From positions 1 through 46,382 of the forward strand of contig CALCVT010000016.1 of assembly GCA_937906495.1 (NCBI GenBank): a stretch of DNA of 46,382 bases, in the 5' to 3' direction. How positions within the stretch are numbered: the first letter of the stretch is position 1; every line of letters begins with the position of its first letter. The position numbers and the translations under genes are program-made. This document shows, in pieces, positions 34,145 to 43,236 of this stretch. The notes beneath the pieces were generated by a model. That model had not been told where the DNA came from. It made no database searches and saw nothing but the letters and a program-made list of their open reading frames with translations. The DNA is from an uncultured Prevotella sp. (lineage in GTDB: Bacteria; Bacteroidota; Bacteroidia; Bacteroidales; Bacteroidaceae).

Positions 34145-34187
34145 CATGGCATGTAAATTTTTTAAAGTATGGTGTATGATTTTTTAT
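34145..34187 (-). repeat. 21/22-bp tandem motif pair, site 5
   Basis: On the minus strand, copies at 34187-34166 (ATAAAAAATCATACACC) and 34165-34145 (TTAAAAAATTTACATGCC). They lie about 175 bases before the GH3 gene. Confidence 0.5.
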
Positions 34188-34362
34188 GCACCGGTGTTGT
34201 GTAAGTATATGTACTTTCCGATTAGCAGCAAGGTTTGAAGCTTATTTGTTTCATGTATAATCAAAAGGCATGATTTGCAAGGTTGCACCCAGGTAGCAGT
34301 GCTGAAGAAAAAGTCGGCTTTTCTTTCCGTTGTTATAGCTTTTCCTTATCTTCGCACTCATT

Positions 34363-35877
34363 ATGAGCATTACATCAATTATCCGTCCGTTCTTTAGTGG
34401 GCGTATGCGTTCTATCGAACATTTTGAGAGCCATGCCGAACAAATACAGCGTCAGGTTCTCAACAAACTGCTTGAACGTGCAGCCGATACAGAATGGGGA
34501 AGTAAATATGGCTATGCCTCGATGCGCAATTACGAGGATTTTGCTGCTAAAGTGCCCGTGAGTACCTACGAGGAACTCAAGGGTTACATAGACCGTATGC
34601 GCCGTGGAGAGAAAGATTTGCTTTGGCCAGGCTTGGTTAAATGGTATGCCAAATCGTCGGGAACAACCAATGACAAGAGTAAGTTCATACCCGTTAGTAA
34701 AGACGGGCTGCACGATACACACTATGCCGGCGGTGCCGATGCCGTAACCATTTATTTGCACAATAATCCGTTGAGTCGCTTGTTCGACGGAAAAGCATTG
34801 ATATTGGGTGGTAGTCATGCGTCCAACTATAACCTGCCACATTCGCTAGTAGGCGACTTGAGTGCAATTTTGATAGAAAACATCAATCCGCTAGTCAATT
34901 TGTTGCGCGTGCCTCCTAAAAAAATAGCCCTGCTTTCAGATTTTGAAGAAAAGCGCGACCGTATAGCCGAAATAGCCATGCGCCAGAATGTAACCAACCT
35001 TTCGGGGGTTCCTTCGTGGATGATGGCAGTTATAAACCGCGTATTAGAAATTTCGGGTAAGCAGAGTCTGGAGCAAGTGTGGCCCAACCTCGAGGTATTT
35101 TTCCATGGAGGAGTGGCATTTACACCCTATCGCGAGCAATATCATCGGTTGATACGTTCGCCTCGTATGCACTACATGGAAACGTATAACGCCTCGGAAG
35201 GATTTTTTGGCTTACAAAATGACCCGCTCGATCCTGCCATGTTGCTGATGCTCGACTACGGTGTGTTCTATGAATTTATTCCGCTCGACGAAGTAGGTAA
35301 AGAAAACCCGCAAGTATTGCCGCTTTGGGCTGTAGAGCCAGGCAAAAATTATGCATTGGTAATTTCAACCTCAGGCGGATTGTGGCGCTATCAGATAGGC
35401 GATACATTGCGCTTTACTTCGGTTAATCCCTATAAGTTTGTAATTAGCGGACGCACTAAGTGTTTTATCAATGCTTTTGGCGAAGAACTCATTGTTGATA
35501 ATGCGGAACGTGGATTGCACGAAGCTTGCCGCGAAACCGGAGCCGTAGTAAACGAATATACGGCAGCTCCAGTGTTTATGGATGATAGGGGCAAATGCCG
35601 TCATCAATGGGTGATAGAGTTTGAAAAGTTGCCCGCCGATTTAAACCATTTTGCCGAAGTGCTTGACAAGGCTTTACAGCGTATTAACTCCGATTATGAA
35701 GCCAAACGCTATAAAGACATTACTTTGCAGCAGTTGGAAATAGTTGTGGCTCGAAAAGGTTTATTTAACGACTGGCTCAAGAGCAAAGGAAAATTGGGCG
35801 GACAGCACAAAGTGCCCCGATTAAGCAATAACCGCGAAATTATAGAACAAGTGCTCCAAATGGTTCGTGAGGCATAA
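34363..35877 (+). CDS. GH3-family acyl-adenylate-forming enzyme
   Basis: A 504-residue member of the GH3 family, named after plant auxin-amido synthetases. These ATP-grasp-unrelated adenylating enzymes activate carboxylates and join them to amino acids or other acceptors. The phosphate-binding motif YAKSSGTTNDKSKF (95-108) and the family blocks PSWMMAVINRVLE, YNASEGFFGLQ, LVISTSGGLWRYQIGDTLRF and the hinge FVISGRTKCFINAFGEEL are visible. Bacteroidetes carry one conserved copy of unknown substrate. TATCTTCG at 34347-34354 may be its -7 element. It is 64 bases before the lipoprotein gene, likely one operon. Confidence 0.88.
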   Translation: MSITSIIRPFFSGRMRSIEHFESHAEQIQRQVLNKLLERAADTEWGSKYGYASMRNYEDFAAKVPVSTYEELKGYIDRMRRGEKDLLWPGLVKWYAKSSGTTNDKSKFIPVSKDGLHDTHYAGGADAVTIYLHNNPLSRLFDGKALILGGSHASNYNLPHSLVGDLSAILIENINPLVNLLRVPPKKIALLSDFEEKRDRIAEIAMRQNVTNLSGVPSWMMAVINRVLEISGKQSLEQVWPNLEVFFHGGVAFTPYREQYHRLIRSPRMHYMETYNASEGFFGLQNDPLDPAMLLMLDYGVFYEFIPLDEVGKENPQVLPLWAVEPGKNYALVISTSGGLWRYQIGDTLRFTSVNPYKFVISGRTKCFINAFGEELIVDNAERGLHEACRETGAVVNEYTAAPVFMDDRGKCRHQWVIEFEKLPADLNHFAEVLDKALQRINSDYEAKRYKDITLQQLEIVVARKGLFNDWLKSKGKLGGQHKVPRLSNNREIIEQVLQMVREA

Positions 35878-35941
35878 ATATATATTTACGAGCCATAACT
35901 TTTCCGACCGACTTAACGACTACGGACAACCCGATAGACTT

Positions 35942-37855
35942 ATGAAGTTACAAACACTCCTATTATATATATTAGCTTTGCTTGTGGTTGGATGTGCCAA
36001 CCCGGGAAGCGGCCCTGACGGAGGACCATACGACGAAACCCCTCCACGCATTGTTGAGATGAATCCGCCGATTGGAACCTGCAATGCAAAAGCCAAAAAG
36101 GTGAGCATCGTGTTCGATGAACTCATCAAGGTGGAGGATGTGCAGGAAAAAATTATTGTATCGCCTCCACAGACCGAAATGCCGGAAATAAAAGTTTCGG
36201 GCCGACGTATCAGTGTAGAGCTGCTCGACACACTCAAGGAGAATGTAACCTATACGATTGATTTTAGTGATGCCATTGTCGACAGTAACGAGGGCAACCC
36301 GCTGGGTAATTTTACCTATTATTTTTCGACAGGGGCTCAAATTGACAGTATGGAGGTGTCGGGCTTTGTGTTGGCTGCCGAGAATTTGGAACCGGTGAGT
36401 GGTATTTTGGTGGGACTGCACAGCAATATGGCCGATTCAGCCTTTGTTTCAGCGCCATTTGAACGAGTAGCTCGTACTGACGGAGCCGGACATTTTTCAA
36501 TCAAAGGAGTTTCGCCGGGAAAGTACCGCATCTATGCACTCAAAGATATAGACAACGATTTTAAGTATACGCGTGGCGAGATGTTGGCCTTTAACCGCGA
36601 TACCATCATTCCTGAAGCTTTTCCCGATGTGCGTATGGATACGCTTTGGGCCGATACGGTGCATATTGACACCATTAAGCAGGTAGCCTATACACACTTC
36701 ATGCCCGACAACGTAACTTTGCTGGCTTTTACTGAAAAGAACTTGATTCGTCAGTTTCTTAAAAGTCAGCGTGAACCCGAATATTTTAAAATATTCTTTA
36801 CTGCTCCATCGACCCAAATACCAGTGGCCCGTTTGTTAAACAGCCAGATTAAAAATCCGTGGATTGAAGAGCGTACAATCGGAAACGATACCATAACCTA
36901 TTGGTTGCGCGATACGGCTTTAATAAATTGCGATACCTTACGCGTGGAGTATAGCTATGAAGCCGTAAACGATTCGACGTTCGAAGCCTATACACAGGTC
37001 GATACATTGGAACTCATACCAAAGTTTGGGTATGCCAAGCGTCAGAAGTTCAAAGCCGAGGATATGGAGAAGTGGCAGAAAGAACTGGAGAAGCGACATC
37101 GGAAAGGCGATTTTACGCAAGAAACCCCACCCGTTGAGCCCTTAAAGATAGACTATGCAATCAGTTCATCGTTGGCACCTGACCAAAATTTGAAATTCAG
37201 ACTGCCCGAGCCGGCTGAACGAATAGATACCACTGGCATCCATCTGTTTCTGAAAGTAGACTCCATCTATGTAGAGGCTGCATATCGTTTGGAACAGGAT
37301 ACCCTTTCGTTACGCGATTATACGTTGCGGAGTGAATGGCGTCCAGGACAAGAGTATGTGCTGAATATAGACTCAGCCTGTATTGCAGGCATATCGGGCA
37401 AAGTGAATGCAGCCTATGACGTAAAGGTTTCTATACCCCCAATCGAAAAGTATGGAGCCCTCTTCCTGATTATTCCTGATGCCGATTCGACAGCCTTGGT
37501 ACAGCTACTGTCGAAAGACGAGGGAATAATCAAACAATTACCAGTAGTTAAAGGTAGGGTAGACTTTTTTTACCTAAAGCCTGGAACAGTTTATGCCCGA
37601 CTGATTAACGACCGTAACGGAAATGGCCGTTGGGATGAAGGTAATTATGAAGAAGGTGTGATGCCCGAAGAGGTATACTACTTTCCAAAACGTTTTGAAA
37701 TACGCGAAAACTGGGATGTGGAACAAACATGGACACTGAGCGAAGTGCCGATGTTTAAACAAAAGCCAGTTGAAATAATCAAACAAAAAGAAGTCAAGAA
37801 AAGAACGCCCAAAAATCGTAATGCTGAGCGCGAAAGAGCTAAGCGAAGCATGTAG
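35942..37855 (+). CDS. Ig-like domain lipoprotein
   Basis: A 637-residue lipoprotein: signal peptide with lipobox VVGC (Cys18), then GGPYDETPPRIVEMNPP, the start of a Big_5-type Ig-like domain at about 30-135. A carboxypeptidase-regulatory-like fold follows at about 140-220 (VSGFVLAAENLEPVSGILVGL). A long beta-rich part comes after, with a basic Lys/Arg-rich C-terminus (about 615-637). The family is common in Bacteroidetes as a single conserved cell-envelope protein of unknown role. I chose the ATG at 35942 because the signal peptide starts there; an upstream in-frame ATG overlaps the GH3 end. Confidence 0.85.
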   Translation: MKLQTLLLYILALLVVGCANPGSGPDGGPYDETPPRIVEMNPPIGTCNAKAKKVSIVFDELIKVEDVQEKIIVSPPQTEMPEIKVSGRRISVELLDTLKENVTYTIDFSDAIVDSNEGNPLGNFTYYFSTGAQIDSMEVSGFVLAAENLEPVSGILVGLHSNMADSAFVSAPFERVARTDGAGHFSIKGVSPGKYRIYALKDIDNDFKYTRGEMLAFNRDTIIPEAFPDVRMDTLWADTVHIDTIKQVAYTHFMPDNVTLLAFTEKNLIRQFLKSQREPEYFKIFFTAPSTQIPVARLLNSQIKNPWIEERTIGNDTITYWLRDTALINCDTLRVEYSYEAVNDSTFEAYTQVDTLELIPKFGYAKRQKFKAEDMEKWQKELEKRHRKGDFTQETPPVEPLKIDYAISSSLAPDQNLKFRLPEPAERIDTTGIHLFLKVDSIYVEAAYRLEQDTLSLRDYTLRSEWRPGQEYVLNIDSACIAGISGKVNAAYDVKVSIPPIEKYGALFLIIPDADSTALVQLLSKDEGIIKQLPVVKGRVDFFYLKPGTVYARLINDRNGNGRWDEGNYEEGVMPEEVYYFPKRFEIRENWDVEQTWTLSEVPMFKQKPVEIIKQKEVKKRTPKNRNAERERAKRSM

Positions 37856-37913
37856 CAATAAGCAAAATTTTAAGTAGCTCGAATCATTCAAATAATCAAA
37901 ACAGCAACGCCTT

Positions 37914-38723
37914 ATGAAGAAAATACTTTTTGTCATGCTGCTGCTCATTACAGGAGTCATGGGAGTGAAGGCACAATGCTCTGCACCAAATTCAGCTTTT
38001 AAAAGCGGTGAAACACTAATATACGACCTCTATTTTAACTGGAAGTTTGTATGGATTAAGGTTGGTACAGCCTCGATGAATACCACACAAACAACCTATG
38101 GCGGAAAGCCGGCTTATCGATCGTATCTGATTACTCGAGGATCAAAAAAGGCCGACAATATATTTGTAATGCGCGATACCCTCATGGCCTATACAGGTCT
38201 TGACCTGGTGCCGCAGTATTTTGCAAAAAAAGCCTTTGAGGGAGATACCTATCGTAAAAACGAAGTTTGGTATTCATATCCTTCAGGGCAATGTGAAGTA
38301 AAAATGCGCTACCAACGCGACAATAATCCACCTAAAATATCGTCGCATAAAAGTAAATATTGTGCGTTCGATATGATTAGTATGCTGATGCGTGCACGCT
38401 CATTTACAGCCGAAGGTATGAAAGAAGGGCATCGCATAAACTTTTTGATGGCCGACGGCAAGGAATGCGAGTGGAAGAGCATTGTGTATCGTGGTAAGAA
38501 GAAGTTTAAAATGGAAAACTCCAATACAACTTATCGCTGCTTGGTTTTCTCGTTTGTTGAAAAAGAAGATGGCAAGGAGAAAGATATTGTGACCTTTTAT
38601 ATTACCGACGATAAAAACCACCTGCCCGTGCGTCTGGATATGAATCTGAACTTTGGTACAGCCAAGGCTTTCTTAACAGGAGCGCGGGGATTGCGAAATC
38701 CGCAGACTGCAAAAATAAAGTAG
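37914..38723 (+). CDS. DUF3108 exported protein
   Basis: A 269-residue protein with a signal peptide (MKKILFVMLLLITGVMGVKAQ) and a DUF3108 body: FKSGETLIYDLYFNWKFVWI near the start, DTLMAYTGLDLVPQYFAKKA, CAFDMISMLMRAR and HLPVRLDMNLNFGTAKAFL. DUF3108 proteins are periplasmic or outer-membrane-facing beta-rich proteins of unknown role, with a fold thought to resemble lipid-binding barrels. It follows the Ig-like lipoprotein by 58 bases and is probably the last gene of the GH3 operon, since a hairpin follows. Confidence 0.85.
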   Translation: MKKILFVMLLLITGVMGVKAQCSAPNSAFKSGETLIYDLYFNWKFVWIKVGTASMNTTQTTYGGKPAYRSYLITRGSKKADNIFVMRDTLMAYTGLDLVPQYFAKKAFEGDTYRKNEVWYSYPSGQCEVKMRYQRDNNPPKISSHKSKYCAFDMISMLMRARSFTAEGMKEGHRINFLMADGKECEWKSIVYRGKKKFKMENSNTTYRCLVFSFVEKEDGKEKDIVTFYITDDKNHLPVRLDMNLNFGTAKAFLTGARGLRNPQTAKIK

Positions 38724-38757
38724 CAAGGCATATTAATAAATACAGAGTTTTGCAATT

Positions 38758-38804
38758 AACAGACACGAATCGAGAGCTATTGCTTAAGATTCGTGTCTGT
38801 TTGC
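38758..38804 (+). terminator. Terminator after the DUF3108 gene
   Basis: Fourteen-base arms AACAGACACGAATC (38758-38771) and GATTCGTGTCTGTT (38788-38801), then TTTG. It separates the GH3 operon from pdxB. Confidence 0.75.
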
Positions 38805-38864
38805 TACAGAGAACACATAATAAGTCTTTGTGTAAAATTTGGATTTTTCTTAATTTTCAATCAA

Positions 38865-39971
38865 ATGAAACTGGTTATAGATTCAAAAATACCCTTTATA
38901 GAAGGCTTTGCCGAACAATTGGGCGAGGTAGTTTATTTGCCCGGAGCTTCGATAACTGCTGCAGATGTGCGCGATGCCGATGCCCTGATAGTGCGTACGC
39001 GTACACGTTGTGACCGTCGTTTGCTCGAAGGTTCAAAAGTAAAGTTCATAGCAACAGCAACCATTGGTTTCGACCATATTGATGCTAACTATCTTAAAGA
39101 AGCTGGCATATCGTGGACCAATTGTCCGGGATGCAATGCACCGAGCGTGGCGCAATATGTAGGAAACTGCCTCTTATTGTTGGCGGCCCATGGATGTTGG
39201 CATTCGGATGGCTTGACAGCAGTCGACAGCTTGCTTACTTACAAGCAACGACAGTTTTTTGCTACTCACCAATGGAATGATTTGGTTGTGGGCATTGTAG
39301 GTGTAGGTCATGTAGGAAGTCAGGTATTGCAGCGACTGCGAACATGGGGATTTAAAGAAATATTGTGTTGCGACCCATTGCGTGCCAAACGTGAACAGGG
39401 ATTTGTAGATATTTGCGAAATAGCAGAACGGTGTGATATTATTACCTTCCATACCCCTTTAACCTATAGTCCTGAGCCTTATCCAACTTACCATATGGCA
39501 TCGGATGCCTTTTTTAGCAACCTCGGGCGTTGCCCCGTAATGATAAATTCTGGCCGTGGAGAAGTTGTTGATACACAGGCTCTGAAAGAGGCTCTGAAAG
39601 CAGGAAAACTTCGCGCAGCAGTGATAGATACCTGGGAAAATGAGCCAAATATAGACCAGGAATTACTCGATATGGTATATATAGGAACTCCCCACATCGC
39701 AGGCTATAGTGCCGATGGTAAAGCCTGTGGTACACGTATGGCTTTACAGGCAACGGCTCGCTTTTTCGGCATGGACGAAACCCTCTTTGACAATATATCA
39801 GCTCCTGAACTACCGGCGGACTATGCATATTATCCTCAAGGCGAAGCACATGAACTGCACGAGGCATTATGCTTGTATGATCCGGTCCGCGACTATCTGA
39901 ACTTGAGAGCAACCCCTCAGTTTTTTGAAAAACTAAGAGGAGACTACCCTCTACGTCGTGAAAGAAGATAA
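38865..39971 (+). CDS. pdxB: Erythronate-4-phosphate dehydrogenase
   Basis: A 368-residue NAD-dependent D-2-hydroxyacid dehydrogenase, second step of the DXP-independent pyridoxal phosphate route (vitamin B6). The N-terminal block ADALIVRTRTRCD, the substrate loop ATIGFDHID, the NAD loop GIVGVGHVGSQVLQRL (143-158), and the catalytic Arg, Glu and His in INSGRGEVVD, DTWENEPNID and GTPHIAGYSADGK are all present. A short PdxB-type C-terminal dimerisation part ends the protein. I chose the ATG at 38865 (MKLVIDSKIPFIEG), the standard start. It has its own upstream terminator boundary. Confidence 0.92.
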   Translation: MKLVIDSKIPFIEGFAEQLGEVVYLPGASITAADVRDADALIVRTRTRCDRRLLEGSKVKFIATATIGFDHIDANYLKEAGISWTNCPGCNAPSVAQYVGNCLLLLAAHGCWHSDGLTAVDSLLTYKQRQFFATHQWNDLVVGIVGVGHVGSQVLQRLRTWGFKEILCCDPLRAKREQGFVDICEIAERCDIITFHTPLTYSPEPYPTYHMASDAFFSNLGRCPVMINSGRGEVVDTQALKEALKAGKLRAAVIDTWENEPNIDQELLDMVYIGTPHIAGYSADGKACGTRMALQATARFFGMDETLFDNISAPELPADYAYYPQGEAHELHEALCLYDPVRDYLNLRATPQFFEKLRGDYPLRRERR

Positions 39972-40022
39972 TTTTCAGATGCTTTATTGGACTTTTGATG
40001 CTTACAATCCAGGTATATTTAG

Positions 40023-40030
40023 TAAGTTTG
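40023..40030 (+). promoter_or_regulatory. Possible -7 element of the pgpH gene
   Basis: TAAGTTTG fits TAnnTTTG. The nearest TTTG (39995-39998) is 24 bases upstream, a little far. Confidence 0.35.
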
Positions 40031-40078
40031 CACAGAATCAAAGACAGATAAGATATGCCTATACATAACTTAAATAAT

Positions 40079-42172
40079 ATGTCGAAACTCAAAGGATGGT
40101 TCACCCTGGCTGGTATATTGCTGGCTGTGGTGGCTTTATTGGTGTATTTTATGCCCCGTGAGAGTAAATTCGGCTATGAATACGAAGAAGGGAGACCCTG
40201 GCGGTACAACTCGCTGATAGCAACCTTTGACTTTCCGATTTATAAAACGCAACAGGAAGTTGAGGTGGAACGCGACAGTGCGATGAAGGGATTTCATCCG
40301 TTCTATATTGAAAATCAGCAAAAGGCTAATAGTCAGGTAATGGCTTTCAGAGCAGACTTCTTGAATGGTAAATTCAAGGATGTGCCGGTTAGCTATCTCT
40401 ATCACATCGAACGCTTGCTGGTTTCAGTGTACAAGTCGGGTATCATCGGATCCGAAGATTTGGCACAGATGGCTAAGGAGTTGGTACCCGGTATAAGGGT
40501 AATAGAAGGAACAGAAGCCATTGCATACCCCTTGTCAGAACTTTATTCGACGCGCTCGGCTTACGAATATATTGTGAGTGCAGATACATTTCAGTTTCCG
40601 CGAAAGGTAATGGCACGATGCAATGTAAACAATTACCTGGAACCTAACCTCACTTTGGATAGTGTAAAGACCAGAGCAGCACGCGAAGACATTATTGCAT
40701 CAGTAGCTCCGGCTTCGGGGATGGTGCAGAGCGGCCAGCGTATTATTGATCGAGGCGAAATCATATCTCCCGATCAATACAAAATACTTCAATCTTTTGA
40801 AAATGAGTCGGTGCGTCGCAATGATTCAAGTAAAGGATTCTGGATTGTATTGTGCGGGCAATTCATTTTTGTATCTTGTGTACTGATAGCTTTTGTATCT
40901 TATCTCAGACTGTTTAGACGCGAGTATTTGTATTCCCCCCATTCTATAATGCTGCTCTCGTCACTAATAGCAATCTTTCCTGTAATAACTTATCTGATGG
41001 TTGACCATAAATTCTTTAATGTATATATGGTCCCCTATGCCATTGTGCCCATTTTTGTACGTATATTTATGGATTCGCGTACGGCATTTATGGCTATGAT
41101 AAGTTCAACGATTCTTTCGTCTATGGCACTCCATTCAAATTATGAGTTTTTGGTTGTGCAGTTTGTAGCAGGAGTAACAGCTATTTATGCTCTTAAAGAC
41201 CTAACAGAGCGTTCACAGTTATTGCGGGTAGTGTTGGCTGTTTTTGTGACCAGTTCAATAGTTATGTTAGGTTACGATCTGTCTCAAGGTATTGATTTTG
41301 AGCATCTTGATCGATCCATGTATATTTACATAGCAGTTAATGGAGTTCTCTTGCTTTTTGCTTATCCTTTGCTTTACTTGATAGAAAAACTCTTTGGCTT
41401 CACCTCAAGTGTTACACTTGTCGAATTGTCAAATACAAATAATACAATACTCCGACGGATGTCGAAGGTGGCTCAAGGAACCTTTGTTCACTCTTTGCAA
41501 GTAGCAAACTTGGCTGCAGAAGTTGCAGATAAAATAGGAGCCAAACCTCAGCTTGTGCGTACCGGAGCTTTGTATCATGACATCGGAAAGATGCTGAATC
41601 CGGCATTCTTTACAGAAAATCAGACAGGTGTAAATCCACATGATGAGCTCACCGAGGAGCGATCTGCACAAATCATTATCAGTCATGTAACTGAGGGCCT
41701 TAGACTGGCTGAGAAATATCATTTGCCAAAGGTGATTAGGGATTTTATCAATACACACCATGGCTGTTCGCAGACCAAGTATTTTTATATACAATGGAAG
41801 AATAAACATCCTGAGGAGGAACCCGATGAAAAATTGTTTTCATATCCCGGCCCTAATCCATTTACTCGCGAACAAGCTATTTTGATGATGTGTGATGCCG
41901 TAGAGGCTACCTCACGTTCACTCAAAGAGTTTACAGAAGAAAGCATTACACAACTTGTAGACCGCATTGTCGACGGGCAGGTAAGTGCTGGATATTTTAA
42001 AGAGTGTCCGATAACCTTTCGCGACATTGCAGATGCAAAACGAGTATTGGTAGAAAGTTTGAAAACTATTTATCATACGCGTATCGCCTATCCTGCAGAA
42101 ACGCAGCAAACAGAAAAAAAGAAGGAAACAACATATAGAAGAAATATATTCTTTGGACGAAGGTCTGAATAA
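40079..42172 (+). CDS. pgpH: PgpH-type 7TM HD-domain phosphodiesterase
   Basis: A 697-residue membrane protein. One N-terminal helix (LAGILLAVVALLVYFM) leads into an extracytoplasmic 7TMR-HDED domain of about 230 residues. Seven membrane helices follow at about 265-455. The cytoplasmic HD domain at about 475-640 has LYHDIGKM with H500-D501 and downstream HHG and CDAVEA metal-ligand regions. The best studied relative, Listeria PgpH, hydrolyses cyclic di-AMP, so that is the likely role here. I chose ATG 40079 (MSKLKGWF); an ATG eight codons earlier (40055) is also possible. The tail is Lys/Arg-rich. Confidence 0.88.
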   Translation: MSKLKGWFTLAGILLAVVALLVYFMPRESKFGYEYEEGRPWRYNSLIATFDFPIYKTQQEVEVERDSAMKGFHPFYIENQQKANSQVMAFRADFLNGKFKDVPVSYLYHIERLLVSVYKSGIIGSEDLAQMAKELVPGIRVIEGTEAIAYPLSELYSTRSAYEYIVSADTFQFPRKVMARCNVNNYLEPNLTLDSVKTRAAREDIIASVAPASGMVQSGQRIIDRGEIISPDQYKILQSFENESVRRNDSSKGFWIVLCGQFIFVSCVLIAFVSYLRLFRREYLYSPHSIMLLSSLIAIFPVITYLMVDHKFFNVYMVPYAIVPIFVRIFMDSRTAFMAMISSTILSSMALHSNYEFLVVQFVAGVTAIYALKDLTERSQLLRVVLAVFVTSSIVMLGYDLSQGIDFEHLDRSMYIYIAVNGVLLLFAYPLLYLIEKLFGFTSSVTLVELSNTNNTILRRMSKVAQGTFVHSLQVANLAAEVADKIGAKPQLVRTGALYHDIGKMLNPAFFTENQTGVNPHDELTEERSAQIIISHVTEGLRLAEKYHLPKVIRDFINTHHGCSQTKYFYIQWKNKHPEEEPDEKLFSYPGPNPFTREQAILMMCDAVEATSRSLKEFTEESITQLVDRIVDGQVSAGYFKECPITFRDIADAKRVLVESLKTIYHTRIAYPAETQQTEKKKETTYRRNIFFGRRSE

Positions 42173-42181
42173 CTTTTTTAC

Positions 42182-42218
42182 GCAACTGGATGAGCAGGAG
42201 TTACGCTCATTCAGTTGT
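42182..42218 (+). terminator. Hairpin after pgpH
   Basis: GCAACTGGATGAGC (42182-42195) pairs with GCTCATTCAGTTGT (42205-42218), allowing G-U pairs. The hairpin starts 10 bases after the stop. No T-run follows. Confidence 0.45.
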
Positions 42219-42308
42219 GACATTTAGCAAGAAACCTTATCCAATTAGTGGGCGGAGGTTTATGTGTCGTCTTTTTAAACCGCTACTTATAATTTATTTA
42301 TATTGAAA

Positions 42309-42340
42309 TTTGCAAGGACAAATAAAAACTTTTAATTTTG
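42309..42340 (+). promoter_or_regulatory. Promoter of frdCAB
   Basis: TTTG (42309-42312), 20 bases, TAATTTTG (42333-42340), one of the best consensus matches in the window. The leader before frdC is about 100 bases. A strong promoter suits an operon with highly biased codon use. Confidence 0.7.
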
Positions 42341-42447
42341 CACAGAGAAAGTATTGCTTCCCTATTTATGGGGAGTTTCTTGCATCTTTAACCCCCAAGT
42401 CTATAATACTAATAATCTAAATATCAACTTAATTCAAATCATCTTTT

Positions 42448-43146
42448 ATGTGGTTAACTAACTCATCCATCGGACGGAAGGTAATCATGTCAGTATCTGG
42501 CATTGCGCTCATTCTGTTCCTCACGTTTCATGGTTGCATGAACTTGGTAGCCCTCTTCTCAAAGGAAGGCTATAACATGGTGTGCGAGATGCTTGGTGCT
42601 AACTGGTATGCGGTAGCTGCTACGATGGGCCTTGCCGTACTCGTTGCCATTCACTTCATCTACGCCATTATTCTTACGCTTCAAAACCGTAAGGCTCGTG
42701 GTAAGGATCGTTATGCAGTTGTCAACAAGCCTGATCAGGTTGAGTGGGCTTCGCAAAACATGTTTGTACTTGGTATTGTTGTTGTTCTCGGACTTTTGCT
42801 CCACCTTTTCAACTTCTGGTACAATATGATGTTTGCCGAATTGGTTAATGCAGGTATGCCATTTATTAACGAAGTGGCTAGTGCTGCTGATGGTTATGGT
42901 ATGATTGTATACACCTTCAGTAATCCTATTTATACTGCTCTTTACATCATTTGGTTCGTAGCTCTTTGGTTCCACATGACTCACGGATTCTGGAGTGCAT
43001 TCCAAACGCTTGGTTGGAATGGTAAGATTTGGTTTAATCGCTGGCGCACTATCGGTACAGTTTATGTAACTGTATTGATGCTGATATTTGTTGTAGTAGC
43101 TCTTTACTTCACTTTCTGTGGAGGATGCTGTGCTTCAGCTTGCTAA
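42448..43146 (+). CDS. frdC: Fumarate reductase/succinate dehydrogenase cytochrome b subunit
   Basis: A 232-residue membrane anchor with five helices and the histidines expected to carry two b hemes (LFLTFHGCMNLV, VAIHFIYAII, LGLLLHLFNFWYNM, LWFHMTHGFWSAFQTLG). It belongs to the single-anchor diheme type found in Bacteroidetes and Wolinella. It passes electrons from menaquinol to the flavoprotein-iron-sulfur pair. The start SSIGRKVIMSVSG is usual. First gene of the frdCAB operon, with its own promoter. Confidence 0.93.
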   Translation: MWLTNSSIGRKVIMSVSGIALILFLTFHGCMNLVALFSKEGYNMVCEMLGANWYAVAATMGLAVLVAIHFIYAIILTLQNRKARGKDRYAVVNKPDQVEWASQNMFVLGIVVVLGLLLHLFNFWYNMMFAELVNAGMPFINEVASAADGYGMIVYTFSNPIYTALYIIWFVALWFHMTHGFWSAFQTLGWNGKIWFNRWRTIGTVYVTVLMLIFVVVALYFTFCGGCCASAC

Positions 43147-43236
43147 TTTATTGGATGGCTGAGTTATTAACCCGATAAGGGGTATTCCTCAACTAAAGCC
43201 CTCCTTTTCCCAATCCTTTCAATAACTATATATATC

